Origin: Phytophthora hibernalis
Taxonomy: Eukaryota > Oomycota > Peronosporomycetes > Peronosporales > Peronosporaceae
Assembly: GCA_012656075.1 (NCBI GenBank)
Contig: JAAKBF010000104.1
Location: forward strand, 1 to 64,000
DNA length: 64,000 bases
Direction of reading: 5' to 3'
The position numbers and the translations under genes were made by a program. A model generated the notes under the pieces. That model made no database searches. It was not told the origin of the DNA and was given only the letters and a program-made list of their open reading frames with translations. Shown here in pieces: positions 21,045 to 33,700 of this stretch (its first letter is position 1; the number at the start of each line of letters is the position of its first letter).

Positions 21045-21470
21045 CAAGCGATGCCACGCCGTAGTCGAGCGCTTCCTCGACTGGACCGGGCTGCGTGCCA
21101 ACCCCGCAAAGTGTGCCTTCATGTCGGTGACACGCGACCGGCACAGCAACCCGACGCGCGACGAAGACATCGAGCTACACATACACGGCGAGACCTCGGC
21201 ATCATGGAGAGCTACCGCTACCTGGGGGTCGGCGATGGCTTCGACCACGTACGACACCGCCTCCAGCTAGAGCCCAAGTTGAAGCAACTCAAGCGAGAGG
21301 CGGTGACCCTGCTGCGGTCAGAGCTGGCGCCATGGCAGATCATCAAGGCCCTGAATGTGTACATCTACCCGAAGGTAGAACCCCCGGTAATCTCACTCGA
21401 GAACATTTGCATTGTACACAGAGGGGCCTCGGGCTAACTGATTATGACAGTATCGTGATCAGCGCGTCCA
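21045..21470 (+). pseudogene. LINE reverse transcriptase C-terminal fragment
   Basis: Reads ERFLDWTGLRANPAKCAFMS (about 21070-21125), then after a frame change ESYRYLGVGDGFDHV and LKREAVTLLRSELAPWQI followed by IKALNVYIYPKVE. This is the region just after the YADD box of L1-type non-LTR retrotransposons (NPAKC..M, YRYLG). Truncated on both sides. Confidence 0.65.
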
Positions 21471-22117
21471 CGCCCGCGCAAAACCAGGTATTAATAGTAC
21501 AGCCGCTACGCGATTTTGGTGGTAGTAGAGACACAGGCGGCAGATCATAGTAATCCCAGTGACTTCTAGCAGGGAGGGTCTTGTGGTATACTAACCTGCA
21601 CGACAACGCGGTACATACTGCCAGCGCCAATAGTTAGTGCTGCTAGATTTAGGATCACATGAGAACAGCGAGCTCGAATACTATACGCGGCGCCATCAGA
21701 AACAGGGGCTGCAGACAGGTAGCGCGCACACCCACCAACAAAGCAGGCAACCGGAGAAGGCCGGCTGAAGATCGGGAGAATCTCTCAATGAAAGTCAGTC
21801 GCGGGAGGAAAATCGTCATACCGGTACCCATACTAGTACATTTGTGTCGATATAATTGCTGCAGAACTTATAAGCCGAGGCGGCGAGAGGCCTCGAATGC
21901 TGTAATGTGATTGGACGCTCTTTTATACAGGTGTATACTATATGCCGAGGAGGTCGGTATCGAAGGAAGCTCTGCAGCACTTAATAATAAAAGTACTGCT
22001 ATCCCAGGATTCGTTGCAGCTGATCTTAATCCACGAAGAAGCTATAATATTCACTTCAGTACCAGTTATTTAAAGTTTTGGTACGACCTTCAGCGATTGC
22101 TGTTTGCTGAGGGAGCG
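21471..22117. other. Unassigned spacer with short open frames
   Basis: Plus-strand open frames at 21659-21910 and 21911-22132 are unlike any family I know. Treated as non-coding. Confidence 0.3.
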
Positions 22118-22225
22118 ATAAATTTGCTCTAAAAACCGACTGAAAAACTGCAATATACCGCGATATCTAACGGTATTTAGGACTTTTAGAATATTTTAGG
22201 TGCATTTTTAGGTACGTTTTTAGGC
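22118..22225 (+). repeat. Dispersed repeat (copy 1) downstream of the RxLR gene
   Basis: About 108 bp with CTAAAAACCGACTGAAAAAC, a GATATCTAACGGTATTT core and TTTTTAGG words. The reverse complement of 52677-52787 aligns along the whole length (shared CTAAAAACCGA.., ACTGCAA.ATACCG.GATATCT.ACGGTATTT, GACTTTTAG). Both copies lie downstream of an RxLR gene in the same orientation relative to that gene. Confidence 0.65.
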
Positions 22226-22443
22226 ATCTGTGTTATGACTGGAGTCTTAGCTCCTAGCGACTGCTCATGAGAAGGAATGCACGTGGGTTTGCATTCCTGG
22301 AGATTCCTTGGACGGTTGTCAGCGCTGTGACGGTCGGTTGAAATCGCGAAGAGTATTGCTACTCTAAACATTAAGATCGTACTTCGCGATAAGGCAAGCA
22401 CATATCCTTCCGTATGTAGCACCGATAGTCGTTACAATTATGG
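22226..22443. other. 3' flank of the RxLR effector gene
   Basis: Short AT-rich stretch. On the effector strand, GGTTTACCTTAGCC spanning the stop codon is identical in the 51.9-kb paralogue. Confidence 0.45.
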
Positions 22444-22884
22444 CTAAGGTAAACCATTCGGGTATTTCGCGGTGTACCACTGCTCAAAAAGCTTGTAGAA
22501 CCGGTTGTTTCTCGATGGTGTTCCCGCCTCTCCAATACCATACATCTTCTTGACGTCAGCGAGCGAATTCCCTTCGTTTACCAATTTTTCAAAGCGGGGC
22601 GTAAACAGTTTCGCCTTCCAGGTTTGGTATTTCGACCCAAAGCTGCTCAGGAAACCTCTGATCTTCATCATGATCCCACGCTCTTCGTCGTCAGCGACAA
22701 GTTCCTCGAAGTCCTCGCCGACAGTCTCCTTGCCCTCTCCTCTCAGGAAACGGCCACTATCGCGAAGCAAAACTCCGACGTCCGAGTTGAGCTCTGCTAT
22801 TTGTTTGTTGTTCGACGATGCAGCCTCGCCACTCAAGAGGAGGGTGGCCCAAGTCGCCAGCAGAGCCCAGAAGGTGAGACGCAT
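22444..22884 (-). CDS. RxLR-dEER secreted effector, intact, 146 aa
   Basis: Secreted effector of the oomycete RxLR class, predicted to enter host plant cells and alter immunity; target unknown. ATG 22884. A signal peptide covers roughly residues 1-21 (hydrophobic core FWALLATWATLLL, cleavage near GEA-A). RFLR is at 45-48 and the acidic dEER motif DDEER at 65-69, within normal positions. The C-terminal domain has Trp89 (KYQTWK), a helix with SLADVKKMYGIG and the end FEQWYTAKYP. The layout resembles small single-domain RxLR effectors such as IPI-O, from memory only. No intron. The start is supported by an initiator-like motif 57-68 nt upstream that is conserved in the paralogue at 51465. It is isolated among repeats, as usual for such effectors. 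Confidence 0.9.
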   Translation of the reverse strand: MRLTFWALLATWATLLLSGEAASSNNKQIAELNSDVGVLLRDSGRFLRGEGKETVGEDFEELVADDEERGIMMKIRGFLSSFGSKYQTWKAKLFTPRFEKLVNEGNSLADVKKMYGIGEAGTPSRNNRFYKLFEQWYTAKYPNGLP

Positions 22885-22930
22885 ACTCGTTTGCTAGAGA
22901 TCTCCGCTCGTTGCGAGCTAAGCGTTTGGC

Positions 22931-22970
22931 TTCCAGCAAATTCTAAAGTGAGGAACGGACAGCAAAGCCC
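22931..22970 (-). promoter_or_regulatory. Core promoter of the RxLR effector (initiator-like)
   Basis: On the minus strand, GGGGCTTTGCTGTC is followed shortly by CTCACTTTAGAATTTGCT (initiator at 22941-22952). The same block, with only C/T and A/G differences, lies upstream of the paralogue at 51399-51441. Beyond it the upstream sequences differ, so this part appears selectively kept or marks the duplication edge. Confidence 0.65.
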
Positions 22971-23335
22971 CGGAAGATTAATCAACCGTACTTCAAATTT
23001 TCGTAGATACCGGCACACGACATATCAGTAATCATTTTTACGGGACTACGGAGCAAAGTTTGATTGATATCCTGAATAGTGCTTCGTAACAGAACCGATC
23101 TGGCTGGCCACTCAGAAAGGAAAACCTGTGTCAGGAGTGCTGGCTGGTAGATCAATTCAACAAAGAAGATTAAAAATAGCAGATAAAATGCCGTTTTGTT
23201 TCGTTTATACATGTTGACTTGCATTCTAAAATTTAACTTTACTAGGCAGAACCGAATTCAATACTAGACGAGTTCGCCCTTGTGATTGTGCTACGTGACC
23301 ACTTGCATCTGAGCTAATCGCGCTGGCATAAAATT

Positions 23336-23395
23336 AGAACAAGCACTAACTATACTGCTAACACTACTATTTGCAAACTGTTAGTTAGTGTATGT
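23336..23395 (-). repeat. Small foldback repeat, copy 1
   Basis: Its reverse complement aligns with 38400-38463 (CACTAAC.AACAGTTTGCAA ... TAGTGTT.GCAG.AT.GTTAGTG). Each copy has partly inverted ends (CACTAAC / GTTAGTG). Probably a tiny non-autonomous element. Confidence 0.45.
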
Positions 23396-24142
23396 AGTTA
23401 GGTGGCTCACTCTTGTAGATAATAATGTGTGCTCTCGTTCAAGCAATGAGGCTGACAAGTATCCGGGTATCACCACGAGTTATCTCAATCGAGATCTGGT
23501 TTGAGCGTATTCCTATTTCCTTTCCCAGTTATCTATGTAGTTTCCTATGTTCCATCGCACCATACAGCACCAGTAGCAATCACCACTGCGAAGCTCATCC
23601 AACAATTTAAAATTTCGGTTAGGTACGTAAAACAGGCGGTCGACTTTAAAGTCGATTATCTCGATAACTCTACCGGTAAATGGTGGATAAATATCTTTTG
23701 TTCGCCGCAGTCTCAAATGATAAAAACATGTAGAGTAGTGTATTATTCAGATAAATAACTGTTTTTAAACACACTTTATGCCATCCCTGAACGTCCGGAT
23801 ATCCCATCTTAAGATAAGGTCCAGAAAGTGAAAGATAAAACGTGGCTACAGTAGTGAAGATCGAACGACTTATGCAACGAAATGTCGGATGAAGACTCAT
23901 CAGGCTCCTGGTGGTGATCGACTGTAGATTATCTGGCTTGAGTGAGCGGTATCACGACAACGCATTTTCAGACCACCGCCCGAGAAAACTAACGTTGTCC
24001 GCCCTCTGGGCTCCACAGAGACCGCTCGATGTTGCTGTTAGAGAAAATCTCAGGACCTACGGATATTCCTCATAATTCGAGAATCAACCCACGATCATGG
24101 CATCTATACGTCCCGTTGACTGCGATTATCATTCAGTCATCT

Positions 24143-24250
24143 GCTTTCGCGTCACGGGGGTCATCAGATGTTGCGATAGATTTGCCATGATGATGTCACA
24201 GTCACCCGGCTTGTCGTTATACATGTACCAAACGAAGTACATGTACCGAT
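24143..24250 (+). repeat. Dispersed repeat, second copy
   Basis: Diverged copy of 1302-1372 (GCTTTCGCGTCACG, GATTTGCCATGATG, GTCACAGTCACCCGGC), followed by ATACATGTAC and GTACATGTACC in inverted arrangement. Confidence 0.45.
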
Positions 24251-25565
24251 ATCGTTATTTTAAACGGACAAGCAGACCTCTGACCACATGGCCATGATTT
24301 CGGCAATAGGGGTCGAACCTCTTGCTTAGTGCTTGCTTGATGCGATGGAGGGTACGAAACTGGATAATTGGGCTTGTTGCGACGGAGGGTACAAAACTTG
24401 ATAATTGAAAAAAATGAAGATGGAATGCACGTAGACCACGTGTACTTGCCAAGCGAATCGAGGGCACACGCTAAATTCTACATACCTCCTTAAAAGTGGC
24501 AAATGCCGGAATAAGTTATATTAGCTTAATACTGGGAGGTAGTTTCCGAAGGTGGCTACTTTGAAGCTTAACGGGTTTATTTGAAGCCGACTCAGGCAAC
24601 ATTCGACACATGCTACATTCGAACGACATTGAAGTTTCATCAAATGGAGCATAATAAAGTCATCATAGCTCAGTGTAAATATTGTATTAGATTCTCTAGT
24701 CTTGCGATCTTTACTATTCAGGCGTTGCACCCTTTTGGAATTTCGATCTATTTTTAGGAAGAGGTGCATGCCACAAGGTAAAAAAATCACTACCCCTTTA
24801 TTCCCTGTACAACCAAGTGGAGAATGGATATTCAGAGGATTAGCTCCAGAATGGATCGAATTCGGAACTGATCAGAGATTTGAACAGGTTTCTGGGGCTG
24901 CACCCCAGACCCCGCAGCAGAAAAACAACCTCCAGTCGCGGCAACGTGTCCGTTCGCTGGTGAGCTCACTCCTGCTAAACATTTGGTTTGTCAATACAAA
25001 CACGTAGTATAAAACCTGATCAGAACCTGATCAGTTCCGTATACGATAAAAAAAACTAGCATTCAGAGTGGACCGCCACGCACCAACACAGATGACAAGT
25101 GAACGTATCAATGAATTTATTTCTCCACCATATCCTCATAACACATTATGTTATGACTCATGTAGCGTTGTTTGATGTACGGAGTTTGTTGCATTATCCC
25201 TTAAACGAATATGGGTTCAGCCCTGTCCATGTTTGCAGTTTCTGTAAAATTCACTACGAATTCGAGTATATTAAGCTGGTTGCCAGCATTTGGTGTGTCA
25301 AAGCTGCCTATCGGGCCATTATCATAATTTATATTATGGAGGCATTGTTTTATGCAATGCATTTAATGCGCGTTAAATGCATTTGATGCAGCCCTCGTGC
25401 ATCTAACAAACCTAGCATATCCTCATAACTTATGAGGATATGGTGCAGAATGCTGGGAGGGTGCTGTGGGGTTTCAATGCATGGGGAAATCTTTACATAG
25501 TATATGATGTGTCCCGAGTCAGAACGGTGGCAACCGTCTTGGCTCGGAAGCAATCCGGCTTGACG

Positions 25566-26053
25566 GGATTGCTGCTCAACTTCGTGCCGAGCAGCAACGG
25601 GAGGATGAGTTGGCTGCCCGGAGGGATGGTCGCTCGGTGACGCAACCATAGCTTTTGGCTCAGTTTGGTGGGACCCTGGGATTGGTGGAACCAGGGCCCT
25701 CATATTTCGAATTTGAAGTTACGCCAAGAAACGCGGACGGCGGAGGCTTCGAGGCATCGTGTGGACGGAAGGCATGGATATGCAAAGGTCCAGGACAAGG
25801 ACAAGGGCGTGCAAAGGCGAATGAGGGGTGTCGACTCAGGCACGGAACGATTGCTGCAGGATGGTACGCATGCATGTGGAAGCGGAAGGACGGCCGCTTT
25901 GGAATTAGGAAAGCTCAGTCGTGAAAAAGCCTTGGAACCAGCAAGTTAATATCTTTTGTATTGAATTGTTGTTGTTATTGATCTACTCTCCTAGAACGCA
26001 CTTGCCTGTCATACGCCTCGAGGACCGTCCTAAATCAAGGCGGCTCGCGACAG
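25566..26053 (+). repeat. Repeat flanking gypsy-2, left copy
   Basis: About 490 bp matching 36195-36510 plus 37786-37947 on the right of gypsy-2. In this left copy GGAAGG is joined directly to ACGGCCGCTTTGGAATTAGG; in the right copy about 1.27 kb of copia sequence lies between. Both copies end at GGCTCGCGACAG. The CA end followed by TGGTGGAGAAGC would fit an LTR end plus primer-binding site, so these may be gypsy-2 LTRs; a deletion derivative of a copia element is the alternative. Confidence 0.6.
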
Positions 26054-26856
26054 CTTGGTGGAGAAGCAGGGTACAGTCTTCGGCGTGCAGCAGTGTGCCC
26101 TGGAAGAAGAGTCAGGAGCGCGGAATTGAAACCGCTTCGATTGCAGTGCGCGTACGCTTGGCAAGGGCCCCGTACGTAGTCGGCCACGCAATGAACCGCG
26201 TTGGAGGCTTCGTCACGCGCAAAGTTGGAGAAGCAACCGTGCCTGGAAGGCCATTGAGAACGGTATCGGTGAAGCGTCGCCAGGGAACGGCCGAAGAGAA
26301 CGGTAGAAGGCGTACAAAGAACGGAAGCGCGATCTTCAAGTGGACTGTGAGAGGCTGGCGTCTGAGGATCGAGCAGCGCAGCCTACGGTTGGTGAAGTGG
26401 AACGTCCGGCGGACGGACTCGGCAGTGTCGACGGTTGAGTGACTAGCAGCGCGTCGAGCTACGGAAACTGGGTGCACGGAAGACCTCGGAAACGGTTAGC
26501 ACAACTGGAAGATGCTGCGGCAGGACGATGCGCGCGATGATAGAAATGGAGATGTCACGGAACGCATAGGTGGCGACCGTGAAGTGAATCAAGATGACCA
26601 ATCTACTGGTGTAGTACGGTGCGGCAGAAGTCCGAAGAGCGTAGCCGGACCAGTCGAAGGCCTGCGAGCCTAGGAGAGGGAACTCGTTCGGGATCAAGAG
26701 CAAGTAGTCGTCGCGGAAGTGTAAGTGGGCGGTTGGTTCAGGCCACCACGAGGCACGGTCGCGAGACGTTGCAAGGAGAAGTGATGAGAGAACTGTGGCA
26801 TCAGTATGAAGATGAGTCGAAACCCAGAGAAGGAGGCGAACCCGCTGGGGATATGA

Positions 26857-28560
26857 GTGATCATGGTACAAGATCGGAAGCGTCTTCCCGACCACCGTTC
26901 CGTGCATAATCGACACCGTGACGAACAGAGTCAACACGGTGAACCGGGAGAAGAGACGGTGGCGGAAGGATACGCCGCTGACTATGAAGGATGCAATGGA
27001 GAATACGGAGGAGTGCGAGCTTCGTACTATGCTCCGTATGCTGGTGCGTACGCCTATCCGTATCCGGCCCCAGCTCCACCAGAACCGGTCACGGATGCTC
27101 CCAAACGGTCTCCTAGTGGGTTTATATCACGGTACACCGGACCAGAAACACGTCGAGTGGCGCAACCCTCGGTTGGATGGGATTGGAATTTGAAGCGTGA
27201 ACCTGTCACGGTCCCTGTACCCCAAGAACGGAGCGGCGCGGCGCCTCCGGTTCCATATATACCGTATTATCCGAGTATTGGTCCGTATGGTACGCCTGGA
27301 TGGATACAGTGTCCGTACCAAGGAGGTTCGCCTCCTCATGGAGCGCCGAGACCGACTGGAACTCCTGTGGTGACGCCTCCGAGTAGAAGAAGTGTGCCAC
27401 CGACTGGACATGCGACTACGGCTAGAGGAGCGGCTCCTCCTCCGAGAACGAGTGCTCCGCCTGCGCCTAGGAACACACAGCCTGTACATCAGAGTGCTCC
27501 TCCTGTGCCTTGGAACGGACCCCCGCCTCTGGGACCGCCCAGACAGAACGCTCCGGCGCCTATACAGACCGGATATGGAGTGGCTGGACCGGTGGCATCC
27601 GTCCGTACTTCTAATTCTTTGCGATGTCAAGCCTGGTTTCGAACGCTTTGAAAGTGCTTCCGATGTTCTACTCGGACACGACCACGGTTGAGAAATCACG
27701 TGACTTCTGGGAAGCATTTGAGTCTTACACTGAAGGACTGCCAGACGGTCAAGATTACTGGTGTTCCGTCAGAAGTGGAAGGGCAAGAAAGGTGAGCGTT
27801 CGGTAATTCGAGTATCAAGACCTACGACACTCTGCACACGAGGTTCCATAACCACTCCTGAGCAGAACGGCTGATGAGCTGTGGGAGCGGTTGCATACGA
27901 CGAAGCGTGAACATAGAGAATACGTGGAAGAAGGGGGTGACCGTGTCTCCGATCTGTGCGAAGCTCTAGACTATCCAGATCCACGGATGAGATATCAACT
28001 GTTCCATCGCGGCTTAAGGAACAAGCGTCCACTGACCACGCTCGACTCAAGCCCGGCCTGTGATATTCCTGCACCGTGTGAGTGGTTGATGTTCAAAGAC
28101 ATGCACCGTTCTATTAAGGAAAATGACTAATTTATAGACGGAGCTCCGAAGCGTGGCAAGAAGCCAATCGACTGTCGAGGAACTGTCCCATAAGATGCAG
28201 TTGTTCATGACAAGGCAGGAGCAGTGGCGGGAACAAATGGAGCAGGAGCGTTGGCAGCCACCACTGTCTCCTCGCAACCGTACTCATACCATTGCCTCCG
28301 TGCAGGACTTGCCTCCTTCACCGTCTAGTGGGACCCAAGGGAACGGACAACGGTTCCGTGGCATCAGCATGGCAGCGGACGACCGGACTCGAGAAGTAAT
28401 AAGCGTGTGCGGACGTTGTGACCGGAAAGGATGCAGTCGATTAAACTGTCCTCGCCAGACGATGACTTGTCGGCGCTGTGAACGGCTCGGACACATTATG
28501 TCGGAGTGCGAGGAACCGCGCCGTGGTAATGGGATGCAGAACGGTGGCCAAGTTGGACGG
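26857..28560 (+). pseudogene. gypsy-2 gag with Pro/Tyr-rich leader and CCHC knuckle
   Basis: The leader (to about 27600) is rich in Pro, Tyr, Ala and Gly (YPYPAPAPPEPVTDAPK, YIPYYPSIGPYGTPG). A retrotransposon gag domain follows across frame changes: VLPMFYSDTTTVEKSRDFWE, TADELWERLHTTKREHREY, RVSDLCEALDYPDPRMRYQ. The knuckle is CRRCERLGHIMSEC (28468-28509), preceded by a second Cys cluster CGRCDRKGCSRLNC. At least four frame changes. Confidence 0.7.
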
Positions 28561-28738
28561 TCGCCTACTCGTAACTGTTTCCTTTGTGAAAATCTGGCCA
28601 CATCGTTGCGAACTGTCCTGACGTTGAGACTCTGCGGACTATGGCACGGTCTAGGAGAACCCACCGTTGCCACCGTCTCCTCGACAATGACGGAGGCAGG
28701 ACGAAGGGGAGGAGAGAGTAACTCCTTCCTCTGGTCTA

Positions 28739-30720
28739 GTGAATGACTCGAGTGGTGACCGTACCGTGAAGACTGGACGGACGATCATCAGGTATGAAGA
28801 TGAATGGGAAAGAGGGGAATTTCTGCTGGTCGACTCGGATGAAAGCGTTGACTTGGAAGTGAATCGAGATGGAATAATGGAAATTGCGGAAGATGATGAA
28901 GATGACTCGGATGACTGTCTCGCCGTACTGGAGGACGCGAAGTTCATCGATTTGAACGGTGAGATGTAGTATGGTGCCAACGAGGGCCTGGTTGAAGAGC
29001 CCATCGAGTGATGGACGAATTGAACAGTCTGGAGATCGAAGAAAACAGTTTTGAAGCCTTTGAAAACGGTTTCGACGCTGAAGAAGACGATCTCGAAGAA
29101 GAATTGCAGGAAGCAGAGGAAGTGAACGACCCAGTGGTTGTTTACGGCACGGTGGCCGACTCCAATCAGGAGGTCGTAGCTGCAGAGCTGGAAGCTCAGA
29201 AGAAGGTCGCATTGATCGCAAGTATCCTACGTACGGCTAAGAGAGTGGTCGAACCGGTCTGGGTAGACGACGACGGTCTAGACTATCTGGACCTCGGTGA
29301 AGCCGTCTTCCTAGGTTGGGAGAAACCGACAGAGGATCCACCCGAACCTTCGAGTGGAGAATTGATGAACTTGGCATCAGAAGTGGACGAGTCGGAGGAC
29401 GTTGGAAAATGCAAGGACGGTACGGAGGCTGTGGACAAAGACGAAAAGGAAAACCCGTCCCCCACGCCCGATTGTTCACGGATGATGAACTGGACGCATT
29501 GGAAAATTGTGTTCCGGGCCAAGAAGCAAGTATGATTGCTAAGGAGGAAGTCGATGTCGAAAAGGAGGAATACGACAACGAGCTCGAGGAACGGTTGTAC
29601 CCGTTGAACTAAGTGGAATTGAAGCGACGTGTAAAGCAGAACGCTGAAAGCTAGGAACCCACTCTGGAAGAGATGGCACGGTTCGTCGGACTGGATACGG
29701 GTGTGTTAGCTCGAACAACGGAAGCAACACGGGAGGGTACGAACACGCCCGAATATTGGCAGGATTGGTTCCGTGCCACGTTGGAGAATTCGGCTGAGGC
29801 TAAAGGGCGAACCGTGACTTCTCGACTACTGTGCCTGAACATGTGGCTAGTACGGTCAGGAAAAGAACTGAGACCGTGACTCAGAGTGTCGAAGTGAGCG
29901 TGGTTCCTGTAGGTACGGTACTTGACGAATCTGAAAGTTCGAGTAGCGACTCTAGTGGGGAAAGTGAAAGCGACTCCGAGATGGAAGCTACCAAGCCTGT
30001 GATCGAGAACGTTGAAGCAATAATGAAGGAAAATGTCGCGTTCTCGTTGGAGGTCGAAGACACGGTTGCGTCTGTGGAAATAGCGGCCATTGCGGACGTA
30101 TTCGCTCAAAGGATGGTCCGGCCAAAGGAAGCACGGACCATCGCCCAGACTAGCCGTGTATCGTATGCTGAAGGAAGCTAAAAGGAAATGGGCATGGAGT
30201 AAAAGCTGAAGGAGCTCGCACGCGGTGAGGATGAAGCAGCTGAGATCCCTCCATCGCGTGACAAGAGTCCTGAGGTGGACTGGGAACGGCTACGCTATTT
30301 TGTCGACGAGGTAGTACGTGAACGAGGACTGCTTGGTCCATACTGGGACCGAGTGTTGTCCTGGGTGGAGAACTACTTCGCTGAGAATGCGGTTCGAATC
30401 TGGAGGAAGCTGTGTGACCGGACTGAACGATCAACCACGCCTGCTGCTAGGCGTCGCCGACGGCGTCAGCCAAAGAAGACGGTGTGTTTTGACTGTTCGG
30501 CTCTATGTCGAGACCGTGCTGAGGCGTTGGGCAAGCTGGAATCCCGGTTCGAGTGTGATGAAGACGCTTACCACTATGTGAATGTGCTGAGATCAGAGCG
30601 TCGTAAGGCTCAACCTCCTCCAAAACCGGTCTGTTGGAAGTCGTCACGGTCAACCTACCTAATGGGTTTGGAGGCCGTGATGACGACGGAGACGAAGGCG
30701 TTGATGTACCGCGAATAGTA
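28739..30720 (+). pseudogene. gypsy-2 gag-pol linker: acidic stretches and a basic Cys-containing segment
   Basis: About 2 kb between the gag knuckle and protease, longer than I expect for this family. Plus-strand frames give acidic runs (EIAEDDEDDSDDC, DAEEDDLEEELQEAEEV, ESESSSSDSSGESESDSEM). A helical segment (DWERLRYFVDEVVRERG, then GPYWDRVLSWVENYF) is followed by an Arg-rich patch (ARRRRRRQPKKT) and CFDCSALCRDRAEALGKLE. Several frame changes. No family recognised; it may be a spacer in the Gag-Pol polyprotein or an extra gene. Confidence 0.45.
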
Positions 30721-30798
30721 TAAGGGGACGGCGTGTCGTGTGCTTTGTGGGGAGCTTTGAAGCACTCTAGCGGCTAAATCGACTGTCTACCTTCACAG

Positions 30799-33700
30799 AT
30801 GCTGGCTGATACGGGTGCGACCTTGAGTTTGGTTGACCGTCAAGTGATGAAACGGTTAGGCCGTGCTGCTGAAGCTCTGGAAGCGTACGACGGTCGTGTT
30901 CGCAGCTCGTTCGGCCATCGTCTGCATATATGCGACTATCTATCCGTCTGGGGTCGGTTGAAGTTGCTTTACACGTACGAGTAGCACGTAGATGCTATAC
31001 TAGGTAGACGCTTTGAGCGCCTTCAAGGCCGTGATTGACGTGGAAGAACGGACTTTACTGTTAAAGGAAACGGGAAAGTGCTGTCTCTCGGAATTACGAT
31101 TGTGCAGGAGACGTTCATGGCGGCTATGGCTAACTCGATCCGTCTGCCGCCTCGTGGACAGGCACTGGTAATAACAAGCGTGTTCGGTGACATAGAAAAA
31201 GGAGATACGGTCATGGTGGAAGGGTCCCTGAGCTTACCACCTACTCTGTGCGTAGCACGATCTCTTGGAACTGTTGAGGATTGCAAGGTTATTGTGGAAA
31301 TGTGCAATGCTTCTACTGACGAGTACTGGATCCGGAAAGGAACGATCGTGGCTGCTACTTCTGTAATCCCCGAGGAGGCATTCGGTTTTGAACAGTCGCC
31401 TAATCCTGGAATGACCGTGAGGCCTTCTCGTGCTCCGAGTGAAGTGGGTCAAACGGATGAAGTTGCTGCGACGCTGTCCGAGGAACGGAAGGAGGTCGAG
31501 GACGAGAAGGTTAAGGCTACTAAGCCTGATGTCCCGCCTGACAAGTACGGTGAGATGTCTACTGATTTTTCTGAGTCTAAACTGTCGATGGAGAAAAGGA
31601 ACCTTTTCCGGGCCGAGTTGAACCGTTTTCAGGACGTGTTTGTGGAGTCTTCTAAGAAACCTGGACGGATGGAGTTGTTGCACTTTATGATTGATACTAG
31701 GGACAGTTCTCCAATAAAGCAACAACCATACCGTGTCTCTCAGGCCGAAGGTGAAGTTATGGAGGCCGAGATTCAACAGTACGAGGAACTGGATCTAATT
31801 CGACCGTCCAGCAGTCCTTGGGCAAGCCCGGTATTGATGATCCGTAAACCCGACGGTGGGATCCGTTTCTGTATCGATCGATTACAGACGGTTGAATGCT
31901 GTCACGGTTAAGGACTGTTACCCGATGCCTTTGATTGATGACATTTTGGATGTACTAGGCGACGCTCAACTGTTCTATATGATGGATATTGCGTTTGGCT
32001 ATTGGAATGTGCCAATGCATGAAGACAGCGTGTCTAGGACGGCTTTCACGTCAAGTACGGTCTATATGAGTGGCTAGTTATGCTTTTTGGTCTGTGCAAT
32101 GCGGTGCCGGCTTTCGCGCGTCTCATGAAAACTGTGCTCGTGGATCCTAAATGGGGGATCTGTCTAGTCTACTTGGATGACTGTGTGAGTGATTAATCTA
32201 ACGGGGTAACACGGTCAACTACACGCAGCGCATCTTCCTCACTACGGCCGCGATCGAGCAGCATCTTCAGCAAGGACTTCCCGTCTCATTTGGTACGGTT
32301 GCGCTAGGTGTTGACACGGTTCCAGTAAGCTGGCTTCAAACTCAATATGAAAAAAGTGTGACTGGGGCGGAACCAAGTGGCTTTCTTGGGGCACATTGTG
32401 ACTCAGTCCGGAATCTTGCCTAATCTCGAAAAAGTGAAGGCAGTGATGAACGTACAGAGGCCTCAAGCCTTGCATGGAATACGGTCATTTTTGGGTCTTA
32501 CTAGCTACTTCCGACGGTACATCCCGGGGTATGCTTTGATTTCTGCTCCGCTTGAACGGTTGAAGTTGAAGGATGCACCGTTCCGAGGACTGTGAATCTG
32601 CCTTCCGACTGCTCAAGCGTGCACTAGTGAAACCTCCTATTCTGGTCTATCCTGACGCAAAACGCCACTTCAAGCTATTCGTTGAATCTTCACGGTACGC
32701 TGTGGGAGCGTGTCTTATGCAGGAAGTGGACGGTCGCAACCGTGTCGTTGCTTATGCTAGCAAAATGCTGACCGGTTCACAGAAAACTGGATCACGAAAC
32801 AGGATGGTATCTCGGAGATTGAGTGTTGGGGCGTGGTTTGGGCCACTATGAAGTTCCGATGCTACTTGGACAAGCGTGAGTTCGACTTGTACACGGATCA
32901 CCAGGCTTTGACTTGGGTCTTTAGCCCGGGAAACCGTACGACTAACTCGATATTGGCACGCTGGACTATGGAGTTTTCAAATTTGCAGTTCAAGGTGTTC
33001 CACATGCCGGGAACGACCATGGGTCATGTGGACGGATTGTTGCGCTTACCTGCGGACCGTGCCGACGCCATAAAGCTAGCTGACTTGATCAACTCGGTTC
33101 AGGGAAGGAGGACTCTTCCGATGAGAGACCTACGGAATCCGGAACCGTTTGATGAATGACGTGTTCCAAATTCGGTTGGGGAGCAGTCTGACCAAGCGGA
33201 GGACAGAGTTGAATTTGAATACGGTGAGGACGAGGAGGCGAAGGACGGCGAGGAACCGTGCCAGGAGACGGAACCCACTCAACTAGAGGGTGAAAGGTAA
33301 TCCGGAGCGGATGGGGCTTCTCCTGGAACGGACGAGGAACCTCCGCCGCCGAACCGTCCTCGCTCAACAATGGACGTGTTCCGGCTGGAAAGGGAACAGT
33401 TCTCGCAAGAACAACGGTCATTGTCTTGGGTGGTGGCGCTGGTGGCGTTCATACAACACCGTGCTCTACATGTGGATCCGTCCTTCAGCGCGAAGATTGT
33501 CAAGCTGGCTCCTAAGTATGAAGTCCTGAACGAAGTGTTGATGAGAAAGGTACATTTACCTGCGGCGGTGGGACCAACACGGACGATAACCGTCCCAGCA
33601 GTTCCGGCGGATTATCAGGAAGTCGTGCTGCACTACTGTCATTCGAATATTCTGTCATCTCACATGGGATTGACTAAAACCCGAGACCGAGTGAGACGAC

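Larger units (their letters stand above)
23005..25565. other. Gene-free, repeat-derived spacer
   Basis: No gene recognised. It holds a foldback repeat copy (23336-23395) and the second copy of the 1.3-kb-region repeat (24143-24215). The ACCCCAGACCCCG stretch near 24902 is GC-rich but not part of any gene I recognise. Confidence 0.4.

Noticed and set aside
30385..30400. GGTTCGAATC resembling a tRNA T-arm
   Set aside because: No acceptor, D or anticodon stems around it; it lies in the gypsy-2 linker frame.
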